The notes under the pieces: model-generated
Databases searched by the model: none
Seen by the model: the letters and a program-made list of their open reading frames with translations, nothing else
Told to the model about the DNA's origin: nothing
In this document: in pieces, positions 1 to 5,485 of the stretch
Position numbering within the stretch: position 1 is the first letter of the stretch
Layout of the letters: each line of letters begins with the position of its first letter
Program-made: the position numbers and the translations under genes
Assembly (NCBI GenBank): GCA_030429785.1
Contig: JAUIEQ010000052.1
Coordinates: 1-5,935 of the forward strand
Direction: 5' to 3'
Origin: a bacterium
Lineage (GTDB): Bacteria; Patescibacteriota; Patescibacteriia; S139-126; S139-133
DNA: 5,935 bases

Positions 1-1
1 C

Positions 2-1399
2 ATACTTGGGTTGATGTTTGTATTTGGATTTGTAGTGAGTGTGCGTTTTAGAGTTATGGGAGTATTGATGGCCATTGGTCTGAGCTTTGGTTGTATCAGG
101 GTTGTAGCGCAGGATGCGGATAGTGCAGTAACAGCGGTTCAATTTTTTGAGCAACAGCCGCTTGTTGTTCGCGTTGTTGAAGATCCTGTCATCAAAACAG
201 CATCGCAGCAACTAGTTGTCTTGTCTGTAAATACAGATGGTCAATTTAATGTGCACGAAAAAATATTAGTTATTACAGAATTGTATCCTCGGTACAGGTA
301 TGGTGATTATCTTGAATTGACCGGCGTAGTGCAAGTTCCAGAACCGTTTGAATATATTGATATGTATGATCGCGTTGTTGTATTTGATTATCAAAAATAT
401 TTACTCAGCAAAGCCATTACTTATGTGAGTACATATCCCGACATAGTATTGATTGACCATGACGAGCATACTACATTTTTTGCATCACTATACGCAACTA
501 AGTCTGTCTTGGCGCGGTTAGTACAGCGTCAGTTATCAGAGCCACATGCTGCTTTGTTGAGTGGGTTGTTATGGGGAGCGCGACAAGACTTACCATCTGA
601 TGTATTGCAATCGTTTGGTAGGGCTGGGGTCACTCACATAATTGCATTATCAGGGTTTAACATTTCAATAATTAGTGTAGTGCTCTTTTGGATAGCTCCA
701 TGGGTGCGAATTAAACGCCAATATATGTACTGGGTAGTTGTACTTAGCACATGTTTATTTGTTGTATTTGTCGGAGCTCAAGCTTCGATAGTACGTGCTG
801 GGATTATGGGTTTACTTGTTTTGACAGCAGTGTATATTGGTCGACCACACGTTGTTTTTACACCGCTTTGTATTGCGCTTGCTGGGTTGTCGTTATATTC
901 ACCGCAATCATTGCTGCATGATGTTGGACTGCATTTGTCATTTGCGGCTACAGTGGGTGTTGTATATATCGCTCCACTATTTGATCGTTTCGTAAAAAAA
1001 ATTCCTAATATTTTTGGTTTGCAAGAAGTAATTGCGATGACTGTTGCCGCAACTATTGCGACTGCACCGATTAGCGCTTTTGTTTTTGGATACATCTCAG
1101 TAGTAGCTGTGATTGCAAATATACTGATTGTGCCGTTGATCCCATTAACTATGGTCTTGGGAGTATTGCTGCTCAGTGCAAGTTTTTTTGGTGTGTATTT
1201 TGCAACAGTGGTGCAGGCTGTGACATGGATGTTGCTTGAAACGATTATTGTAACCGCAAAAACACTAGGCGACATGTCATGGTCAGCAATTCCTGTTAGT
1301 ATTTCCTGGTATGTGGTGCTGCTATACTATAGTAGTATGATGGTGTTTTTAATTTGGGTAAATCGAAAAGATATTATGCGGTACACGCGATATGTCTAG
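2..1399 (+). CDS. comEC: ComEC/Rec2-type DNA uptake channel, membrane part only (5' end probably outside window)
   Basis: Polytopic membrane protein expected to form the channel that passes single-stranded DNA across the cytoplasmic membrane during natural transformation. Counting from the first visible start (TTG 11; ATG follows at 14), a hydrophobic segment covers about residues 1-34. A soluble OB-fold-like region (DUF4131 type) spans about 45-150, and the Competence domain (PF03772 type) about 175-450. Visible hallmarks are GLLWGARQDLP at 185-195, GVTHIIALSGFNI at 206-218, ASIVRAGIMG at 258-267, GLHLSFAATVG at 306-316, and a TIATAPISAFVFG stretch at 348-360 followed by NILIVPLIP. The frame is open back to base 2, and family members usually carry another membrane helix before this point, so the true start is probably upstream. 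The protein ends after its last helices without the metallo-beta-lactamase domain of full-length ComEC; that domain is the next gene, overlapping by 8 bases. Family assignment is firm; activity is inferred. Confidence 0.9.
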   Translation: MLGLMFVFGFVVSVRFRVMGVLMAIGLSFGCIRVVAQDADSAVTAVQFFEQQPLVVRVVEDPVIKTASQQLVVLSVNTDGQFNVHEKILVITELYPRYRYGDYLELTGVVQVPEPFEYIDMYDRVVVFDYQKYLLSKAITYVSTYPDIVLIDHDEHTTFFASLYATKSVLARLVQRQLSEPHAALLSGLLWGARQDLPSDVLQSFGRAGVTHIIALSGFNISIISVVLFWIAPWVRIKRQYMYWVVVLSTCLFVVFVGAQASIVRAGIMGLLVLTAVYIGRPHVVFTPLCIALAGLSLYSPQSLLHDVGLHLSFAATVGVVYIAPLFDRFVKKIPNIFGLQEVIAMTVAATIATAPISAFVFGYISVVAVIANILIVPLIPLTMVLGVLLLSASFFGVYFATVVQAVTWMLLETIIVTAKTLGDMSWSAIPVSISWYVVLLYYSSMMVFLIWVNRKDIMRYTRYV

Positions 1400-2252
1400 G
1401 CAGCAACACAACAGAGTAATATTTTTTGTGATAACATTCGTTTTGCTTGTTGGTATTGGTTTGCTGGTTTTTGGAGCTGTTTCCTACGTATGGTCAACGA
1501 TAACAACCGTGCCAGCAAAAGTTGTATTTTTTGATGTTGGTCAAGGTGATAGTATTTTGTTGCAAACAAATCAGAGCGAACAAATACTTATAGATGGCGG
1601 GCCAAATAATGCTGTTTTGCAAGGCTTGGGTGAGCATATGCCATTTTTTGACAGAACTATAGAGCTGGTGATTGTAACGCATCCAGATGCTGATCATGTT
1701 ACTGGATTGGTTGAGGTGCTGCAACGATATACGGTTGAGTATATTGTGGCTACCGGTGTTGTTCATACGCTGCCAGCATATGAAGCATTTTGGGAACAAG
1801 TAGCGAAGCAGCATATACCAGTTACACAACCACGTGCAGGGGATGTATTTGAATTTGATGGTTTGAGCATGGAGGTGTTGTGGCCAGTTGATGATATGTG
1901 GGGATTGGAGCCCATTGGAGATATGAATGACACGTCTGTAGTTACCAAGGCTCAATTTGATACAGGTATGTCTGTGTTGCTTACAGGAGATGTAAGTACG
2001 GCAGTTGAGTCACTGCTTGTACAGTCGCAATCAGCATTGCAGAGTACCGTGCTTAAGGCAGGTCACCATGGTAGCCGAACATCATCTTCGTATGATTTTG
2101 TGCGTGCGGTAGATCCTGAGATAGGTGTTATTAGCGCATCACAAAATAATCAATATGGTCACCCTCATTATCAAGTACTGAGAGTTTTTGAGAAATTAGG
2201 TATACCGATTAAGACCACAGCAGAGGATGGTGATATAGTTTTTTTGCCGTAA
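1392..2252 (+). CDS. Membrane-anchored metallo-beta-lactamase protein, ComEC C-terminal domain as a separate gene
   Basis: 286-residue protein matching the C-terminal metallo-beta-lactamase domain of ComEC, thought to be a metal-dependent nuclease that degrades the non-transported DNA strand. It has a short basic N-terminus (R3, R8), one transmembrane helix at about 9-35, then the hydrolase fold. Motifs in order: FFDVGQGD 46-53, LIDGG 66-70, metal-site motif THPDADH 96-102, NDTSVV 179-184, LLTGD 196-200, KAGHHGS 222-228 and GHPH 256-259. All expected metal-ligand motifs look intact. The positive-inside pattern predicts that the catalytic domain faces outside the cytoplasmic membrane, as proposed for full-length ComEC. 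The start ATG overlaps the comEC stop by 8 bases in the +1 frame, with no Shine-Dalgarno upstream, so translation is probably coupled to comEC. Its own anchor and complete fold argue for a true split rather than a sequencing frameshift. Confidence 0.88.
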   Translation: MSRQQHNRVIFFVITFVLLVGIGLLVFGAVSYVWSTITTVPAKVVFFDVGQGDSILLQTNQSEQILIDGGPNNAVLQGLGEHMPFFDRTIELVIVTHPDADHVTGLVEVLQRYTVEYIVATGVVHTLPAYEAFWEQVAKQHIPVTQPRAGDVFEFDGLSMEVLWPVDDMWGLEPIGDMNDTSVVTKAQFDTGMSVLLTGDVSTAVESLLVQSQSALQSTVLKAGHHGSRTSSSYDFVRAVDPEIGVISASQNNQYGHPHYQVLRVFEKLGIPIKTTAEDGDIVFLP

Positions 2253-2271
2253 CTATTTTCGCAAAAATAGT
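2252..2271 (+). other. Small AT-rich inverted repeat after the ComEC-type genes
   Basis: Perfect 8-base arms (ACTATTTT / AAAATAGT) flank a 4-base CGCA loop and begin at the last base of the upstream stop codon. The stem is AU-rich and no U-tract follows, so it is at best a weak terminator. It also overlaps the possible -35 of the next promoter and could be an operator or chance. Confidence 0.3.
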
Positions 2272-2287
2272 ATTAGTGTGATATGAT
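2258..2287 (+). promoter_or_regulatory. Possible extended -10 promoter for the response regulator gene
   Basis: TGATATGAT at 2279-2287 fits an extended -10 (TGn plus TATGAT, 5 of 6 to TATAAT). TTCGCA at 2258-2263 is a 4 of 6 match to the -35 consensus at 18-base spacing. Transcription would start near 2294, giving a leader of about 26 bases. This is a consensus match only, in AT-rich DNA where chance matches are common. Confidence 0.35.
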
Positions 2288-2319
2288 TACAATCAAAAGA
2301 TGTTATTAATTCAGTATCT

Positions 2320-2700
2320 ATGCCAAGCAAAAAAAAGATAAAAGTTTTGATCGTTGAAGACGAAGAAACCTTGTCTCAAATGTACTCAATGAAGTTTGAA
2401 AAAGAAGGTTTTGATGTAAAGGCATCATTGGACGGGGCTGATGCACTTGAGCAAGCAAAATCATTTAAGCCAGATTTTATATTATTGGATATTATTCTAC
2501 CTGGACTTGATGGTTTTTCTGTGTTAGGGTCTTTAAAAGAAGACAAGGATTTGAAAAAAGTACCGGTGATTATGCTGACTAACTTAGGTCAAAGCGAGGA
2601 TATTGAGAAAGGTAAGAAGCTAGGTGCAATTGATTATTTAGTCAAGGCAAATTGTACGCCAATGGAAGTTGTTGAAAAAGTTCGTGAGCATTTGAAATAA
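2320..2700 (+). CDS. Stand-alone response regulator receiver domain protein (CheY-like)
   Basis: 126-residue cytoplasmic protein made of one receiver domain, the phospho-accepting partner of a histidine kinase. The full active-site set is visible: acidic pair E13/D14 in IVEDEE, phospho-acceptor D57 in LLDIILPGLDG, T87 in MLTN, and K109 in VKAN. The domain fills the whole protein, so there is no DNA-binding or enzymatic output domain; signalling would be by protein-protein contact, as with CheY or Spo0F. The start ATG at 2320 places a short basic stretch (KKKIK) directly before the first beta strand, as is usual. No Shine-Dalgarno is seen. No histidine kinase gene lies in the window, so the partner and the process controlled are unknown. 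It is separated from its neighbours by 67 and 88 bases and is probably its own transcription unit. Confidence 0.92.
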   Translation: MPSKKKIKVLIVEDEETLSQMYSMKFEKEGFDVKASLDGADALEQAKSFKPDFILLDIILPGLDGFSVLGSLKEDKDLKKVPVIMLTNLGQSEDIEKGKKLGAIDYLVKANCTPMEVVEKVREHLK

Positions 2701-2774
2701 TAGATATCATTACAAATAGCCACGCTGTATAAAGGATACGTGTGTTGGTTAATAGTATTAAAATTAATTGTTAA

Positions 2775-2780
2775 TATATA
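2775..2780 (+). promoter_or_regulatory. Possible -10 element just upstream of ndk
   Basis: TATATA ends 8 bases before the ndk ATG, within an 88-base gap that is very AT-rich at its 3' end. If it is a real -10, transcription would begin at or just before the start codon, giving a leaderless or nearly leaderless mRNA. No convincing -35 is seen. A second -10-like hexamer, TATAAA at 2728-2733, is an alternative that would leave a leader of about 50 bases. Confidence 0.22.
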
Positions 2781-2788
2781 GTTGCAGT

Positions 2789-3370
2789 ATGCATCCAAAA
2801 GAAGAAAAAACATTTGTGCTTGTCAAACCAGACGGTGTTCGCAAAGGTCTGATTGGTGAGATTATTACGCGGTTTGAACGACGTGATATGAAAATTGTGG
2901 CACTTGAAATGTTTATGCCCACCAAAGATCAGATTAATGATCATTATCCAAAAGACGAAGCATGGATTAGACGAGTTGGTCAAAAAACATTTGGCACATA
3001 TGAGAAGTATGGATATGATCCAGTACAAGAAATTGGCACTGATGATGATCTCAAGGCAGGTTCAATGGTGCGAGAATGGCTTGTTGATTTTATGACTTCT
3101 GCTCCATTGGTTCGCATGGTTGTACAAGGAATTCATGCAGTTGATATGGTACGAAAAATTGCTGGTGAAACAATGCCGTACAAAGCAGATATGGGGACTA
3201 TTCGAGGAGATTTTTCAAATGACTCGCCGTTGCTTGCTAACAAAGAACAACGTCCAGTGTTGAATATTTTGCATGCATCAGAGACTCCTGAAGAAGCAGC
3301 ACATGAAATCAAACATTGGTTTGGTGAGAGTGAGATTTATGATTACAAGCGGTTTGGTGTAGATAATTAA
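2789..3370 (+). CDS. ndk: Nucleoside diphosphate kinase, long form
   Basis: Transfers the gamma-phosphate between nucleoside tri- and diphosphates through a phosphohistidine, supplying NTPs and dNTPs including dTTP. Using ATG 2789, the protein has 193 residues. Visible motifs are FVLVKPDGV at 9-17 (K13 phosphate-binding), RKIAGETMP 122-130, GTIRGDFS 136-143, and the active-site segment NILHASE 159-165 with catalytic H162. A WF-containing C-terminal helix follows. The usual length is about 140-150 residues. The extra length lies mainly between about 54 and 95, where the family normally has a short YxEH...PFF segment, plus several residues before the catalytic histidine. An in-frame TTG at 2768 would add 7 residues, but the chosen ATG sits at the normal distance from the first beta strand. 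rmlB starts 20 bases downstream, so co-transcription with the dTDP-sugar genes is likely. Confidence 0.93.
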   Translation: MHPKEEKTFVLVKPDGVRKGLIGEIITRFERRDMKIVALEMFMPTKDQINDHYPKDEAWIRRVGQKTFGTYEKYGYDPVQEIGTDDDLKAGSMVREWLVDFMTSAPLVRMVVQGIHAVDMVRKIAGETMPYKADMGTIRGDFSNDSPLLANKEQRPVLNILHASETPEEAAHEIKHWFGESEIYDYKRFGVDN

Positions 3371-3378
3371 TCTAACGA

Positions 3379-3384
3379 TATCAT
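3379..3384 (+). promoter_or_regulatory. Possible -10 element just upstream of rmlB
   Basis: TATCAT (5 of 6 to TATAAT) ends 6 bases before the rmlB ATG, the spacing that would place the transcription start on the A of the start codon. The best -35-like hexamer is TTGGTG at 3354-3359, poor in sequence and with a 19-base spacer. Weak evidence; read-through from ndk is equally possible. Confidence 0.2.
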
Positions 3385-3390
3385 TTTCTC

Positions 3391-4401
3391 ATGGCTACGT
3401 TACTTGTTACCGGAGGGGCGGGCTTTATTGGTTCAAATTTTATTCATTACTGGCTCAAGAATCACCCAAACGATTCCATTGTGAATTTGGACAAACTTAC
3501 CTATGCAGGTAATTTAGAGAATTTAAAGAGTATTGAGGATGACTCTCGGTACTCTTTTGTGCATGGTGATATTTGTGATCCGGAGGTGGTTGATGCTGCG
3601 ATGGAAGGGGTGGATACCGTTGTGCATTTTGCAGCTGAGAGTCATGTTGATCGTTCGATTCATGACGCTGCACCTTTTATCTCGACCAATATGGTCGGAA
3701 CATACACATTGCTTGAGGCATCGCGCAAACGCGGCATCAAAAGATTTCATCACGTGTCAACTGATGAAGTCTTTGGTTCATTAGAGCTAGATTCACCAGA
3801 AAAATTTCATGAATCAACTCGATACAATCCTCGCTCTCCATACGCTGCTTCCAAGGCTGGTTCTGACCACTTGGTAAGATCATATTGGCATACGTATCAG
3901 TTGCCAATCACTATTACTAATACTGAGAATAACTACGGACCATATTTGTTCCCAGAAAAGTTGCTATCATTAGCAATTACTAATATTCTCGAGGGCAAAA
4001 AAATTCCACTTTACGGCGATGGGTTGAATGTACGAGATTGGTTGTATGTGGAGGATCATTGCTTAGGAATTGATTTGGTTCTCAAAAAAGGACGCCCTGG
4101 GGAGACCTATTGTATTGGAGGTTTGACCCAAGATTTGAATAATATTTCGATTATCAAAAAAGTACTGCAACTGATGGGTAAGGACGAATCATGGATCGAG
4201 TATGTACCTGATCGTCCTGGCCACGATCGTCGGTATGCAGTTGATTGGACAAAAGCAAAAGCAGAGCTTGGGTATGAGCCGCAGGCATCATTTGATGATC
4301 ATTTAGCAAAAATGGTACAGTGGTATACAGATAATGAAGATTGGTGGCAACCTCTCAAAGAAAAAAATAAAGCTTACTTTGAACAACAATATGGCAAATA
4401 G
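3391..4401 (+). CDS. rmlB: dTDP-glucose 4,6-dehydratase
   Basis: Extended short-chain dehydrogenase/reductase that converts dTDP-glucose to dTDP-4-keto-6-deoxyglucose with bound NAD, the second step toward dTDP-L-rhamnose and other 6-deoxyhexoses. It has 336 residues, close to the family norm. NAD-binding TGGAGFIGS is at 7-15, and the family signature LDKLTYAGN at 33-41. Catalytic STDEVFGS is at 123-130 (T124, D125, E126), the YxxxK pair at Y151/K155 in PYAASKA, NNYGPYLFPEKL at 180-191, NVRDWLYVEDH at 213-223, and PDRPGHDRRYA at 273-283. The residues before NNYGP read TNTE, where classical RmlB has a TRCS-like sequence; the rest is standard. ATG 3391 gives the expected N-terminus directly before the first beta strand; no Shine-Dalgarno is present. 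rmlA follows at once, so an operon is near certain. Also known as rfbB. Confidence 0.95.
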   Translation: MATLLVTGGAGFIGSNFIHYWLKNHPNDSIVNLDKLTYAGNLENLKSIEDDSRYSFVHGDICDPEVVDAAMEGVDTVVHFAAESHVDRSIHDAAPFISTNMVGTYTLLEASRKRGIKRFHHVSTDEVFGSLELDSPEKFHESTRYNPRSPYAASKAGSDHLVRSYWHTYQLPITITNTENNYGPYLFPEKLLSLAITNILEGKKIPLYGDGLNVRDWLYVEDHCLGIDLVLKKGRPGETYCIGGLTQDLNNISIIKKVLQLMGKDESWIEYVPDRPGHDRRYAVDWTKAKAELGYEPQASFDDHLAKMVQWYTDNEDWWQPLKEKNKAYFEQQYGK

Positions 4402-4402
4402 T

Positions 4403-5119
4403 ATGAAAGGAATTATTTTGGCCGGAGGAAGTGCAACTCGACTGCGTCCATTGACCAAAGTCACCAGCAAACAGTTGTTGCCGGTGTATGATAAGCCAAT
4501 GGTATATTATCCGATCGAAACACTGCGGCAAGGTGGGATTGAGGAGATGCTCATTATATCTTCACCCGAAGGGATTGGTGACTATTTGAAGTTGCTTGGC
4601 AGTGGTAAGGATTTGGGAGTTCGGTTTACGTATGAAATTCAAGACAAACCCGAAGGTCTTGCCCAAGCGTTTTTGATTGGAGAGAATTTTATAGGTGATG
4701 ATAGCGTCACGCTTATTTTGGGTGATAATATTTTTGAAGATGATTTTTCTGATGCGATCAAGAGTTTTGAATCAGGCGGTAGAATCTTTGCCAAAGCAGT
4801 ATCTGACCCCGAGCGGTTTGGTATTGTTGAATTTGATGACAATAATAATGTGATTTCAATTGAAGAAAAGCCTGCAAACCCGAAATCAAATTATTGCATT
4901 CCTGGGTTGTATTTGTATGATAATACTGTTATCGAGAAGGCCAAACAAGTGAAGCCTTCAGAGCGTGGCGAGTTAGAAATCACTAGTCTTCATAACATGT
5001 ACTTAGCCGAAGGCAACTTGGATGTGCGGTTCGTGGAAGGCGCCTGGTTTGATGCAGGTACGTTTGAATCATTGTGGGAAGCTGGGAGTTATATGAGAAA
5101 AAAAGCAGTACAAGAATAA
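4403..5119 (+). CDS. rmlA: Glucose-1-phosphate thymidylyltransferase, short form
   Basis: Joins dTTP and glucose-1-phosphate to give dTDP-glucose, the first step of the pathway. It is 238 residues from ATG 4403. Motifs: nucleotide-binding loop GGSATRLRPLT at 8-18 (the classical form has GSGTRL), SKQLLPVYDKPM 22-33, base-recognition segment QDKPEGLAQAF 80-90, LGDNIF 106-111 with metal ligand D108, SDPERFGIVEFD 134-145, EEKP 154-157, RGELEITSLHNMYL 188-201, and WFDAGTFESL 215-224 with the second metal ligand D217. Classical enzymes have about 290 residues; this one lacks the C-terminal extension of about 50 residues, as other short forms do, so control by dTDP-rhamnose at the allosteric site may differ. 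An ATG at 4391 would add MANS and overlap rmlB by 11 bases. ATG 4403 is preferred because MKGIILAGG is the common family N-terminus and it lies one base after the rmlB stop. Also called rfbA. Confidence 0.94.
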   Translation: MKGIILAGGSATRLRPLTKVTSKQLLPVYDKPMVYYPIETLRQGGIEEMLIISSPEGIGDYLKLLGSGKDLGVRFTYEIQDKPEGLAQAFLIGENFIGDDSVTLILGDNIFEDDFSDAIKSFESGGRIFAKAVSDPERFGIVEFDDNNNVISIEEKPANPKSNYCIPGLYLYDNTVIEKAKQVKPSERGELEITSLHNMYLAEGNLDVRFVEGAWFDAGTFESLWEAGSYMRKKAVQE

Positions 5120-5121
5120 CT

Positions 5122-5478
5122 ATGAAAGTTAAGATTCATAACATTAAAGATCGCAAGGATGTTCGAGGTTGGTTGTGTGGGCAATTTTTTTCTGAAGAAT
5201 CTGGATTGCAAACATCAGAAATGGAAGTGCGATACTTTAGTTTTGATGCAGGTGCTAAGGATCCTGAGCATTATCATCCTCACGGTATGGAGTTGGTATT
5301 GATTTTGTCTGGGAAAGTGAGATGGCGAATTAATGGTAATGAGCACGAGCTTGGCTCTGGTGACTACTATCTTGCTTATGCAAATACGCCAGAGGCAGTT
5401 ATTGAAGTATTAGAAGGTCCGGTAACTGGAGTTGCTGTGCGGACACCTAGTGTTCCTGATAATAAGATTTATATGTAA
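5122..5478 (+). CDS. Small single-domain cupin protein in the rmlC position, function unknown
   Basis: 118-residue single-domain cupin starting at ATG 5122, two bases after the rmlA stop. Cupin motif 1 is clear at 44-64: G44, H50, H52, E57 and G64, with an additional H54, so three or four possible metal ligands are present. Motif 2 (about 78-95, GSGDYYLAYANTP) has the usual glycine-aspartate turn but lacks the conserved histidine. The protein ends with RTPSVPDNK. RmlC, the epimerase normally encoded here, also has a jelly-roll fold but is about 180 residues long with a catalytic His/Asp pair in an RGxHxQ context; none of that is visible. FdtA-type ketoisomerases of similar size carry an RGxHAH motif, also absent. 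It could be a divergent sugar-nucleotide isomerase or epimerase, or a binding or regulatory protein. Membership in the operon is firm from spacing; function is not assigned. Confidence 0.85.
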   Translation: MKVKIHNIKDRKDVRGWLCGQFFSEESGLQTSEMEVRYFSFDAGAKDPEHYHPHGMELVLILSGKVRWRINGNEHELGSGDYYLAYANTPEAVIEVLEGPVTGVAVRTPSVPDNKIYM

Positions 5479-5485
5479 CAAGTGT

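Noticed and set aside
778..1275. 165-codon open frame on the minus strand inside comEC
   Set aside because: It is antisense to conserved ComEC motifs, its translation shows no recognisable domain, and it has no upstream signals. It is a shadow of the skewed codon use of comEC.
1390..1400. Programmed or erroneous frameshift joining the two ComEC parts
   Set aside because: No slippery sequence is visible at the overlap, and the second protein has its own start, basic N-terminus and membrane anchor. A real split is more likely, although a sequencing error cannot be excluded without reads.
2721..2743. Imperfect hairpin (CAC...GTG with GTAT/ATAC) between the response regulator and ndk
   Set aside because: The stem is short, interrupted by a three-base bulge, and not followed by a U-tract, so it is not supportable as a terminator or riboswitch.
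4334..4402. Earlier in-frame ATG of rmlA at 4334
   Set aside because: It would add a lysine-rich tail lying wholly inside conserved rmlB coding sequence, before a standard MKGIILAGG start.
5122..5478. Calling the cupin RmlC (dTDP-4-dehydrorhamnose 3,5-epimerase)
   Set aside because: Position and fold class fit, but it is about 60 residues too short, and the RGxHxQ-type catalytic motif and the other RmlC signatures are absent.
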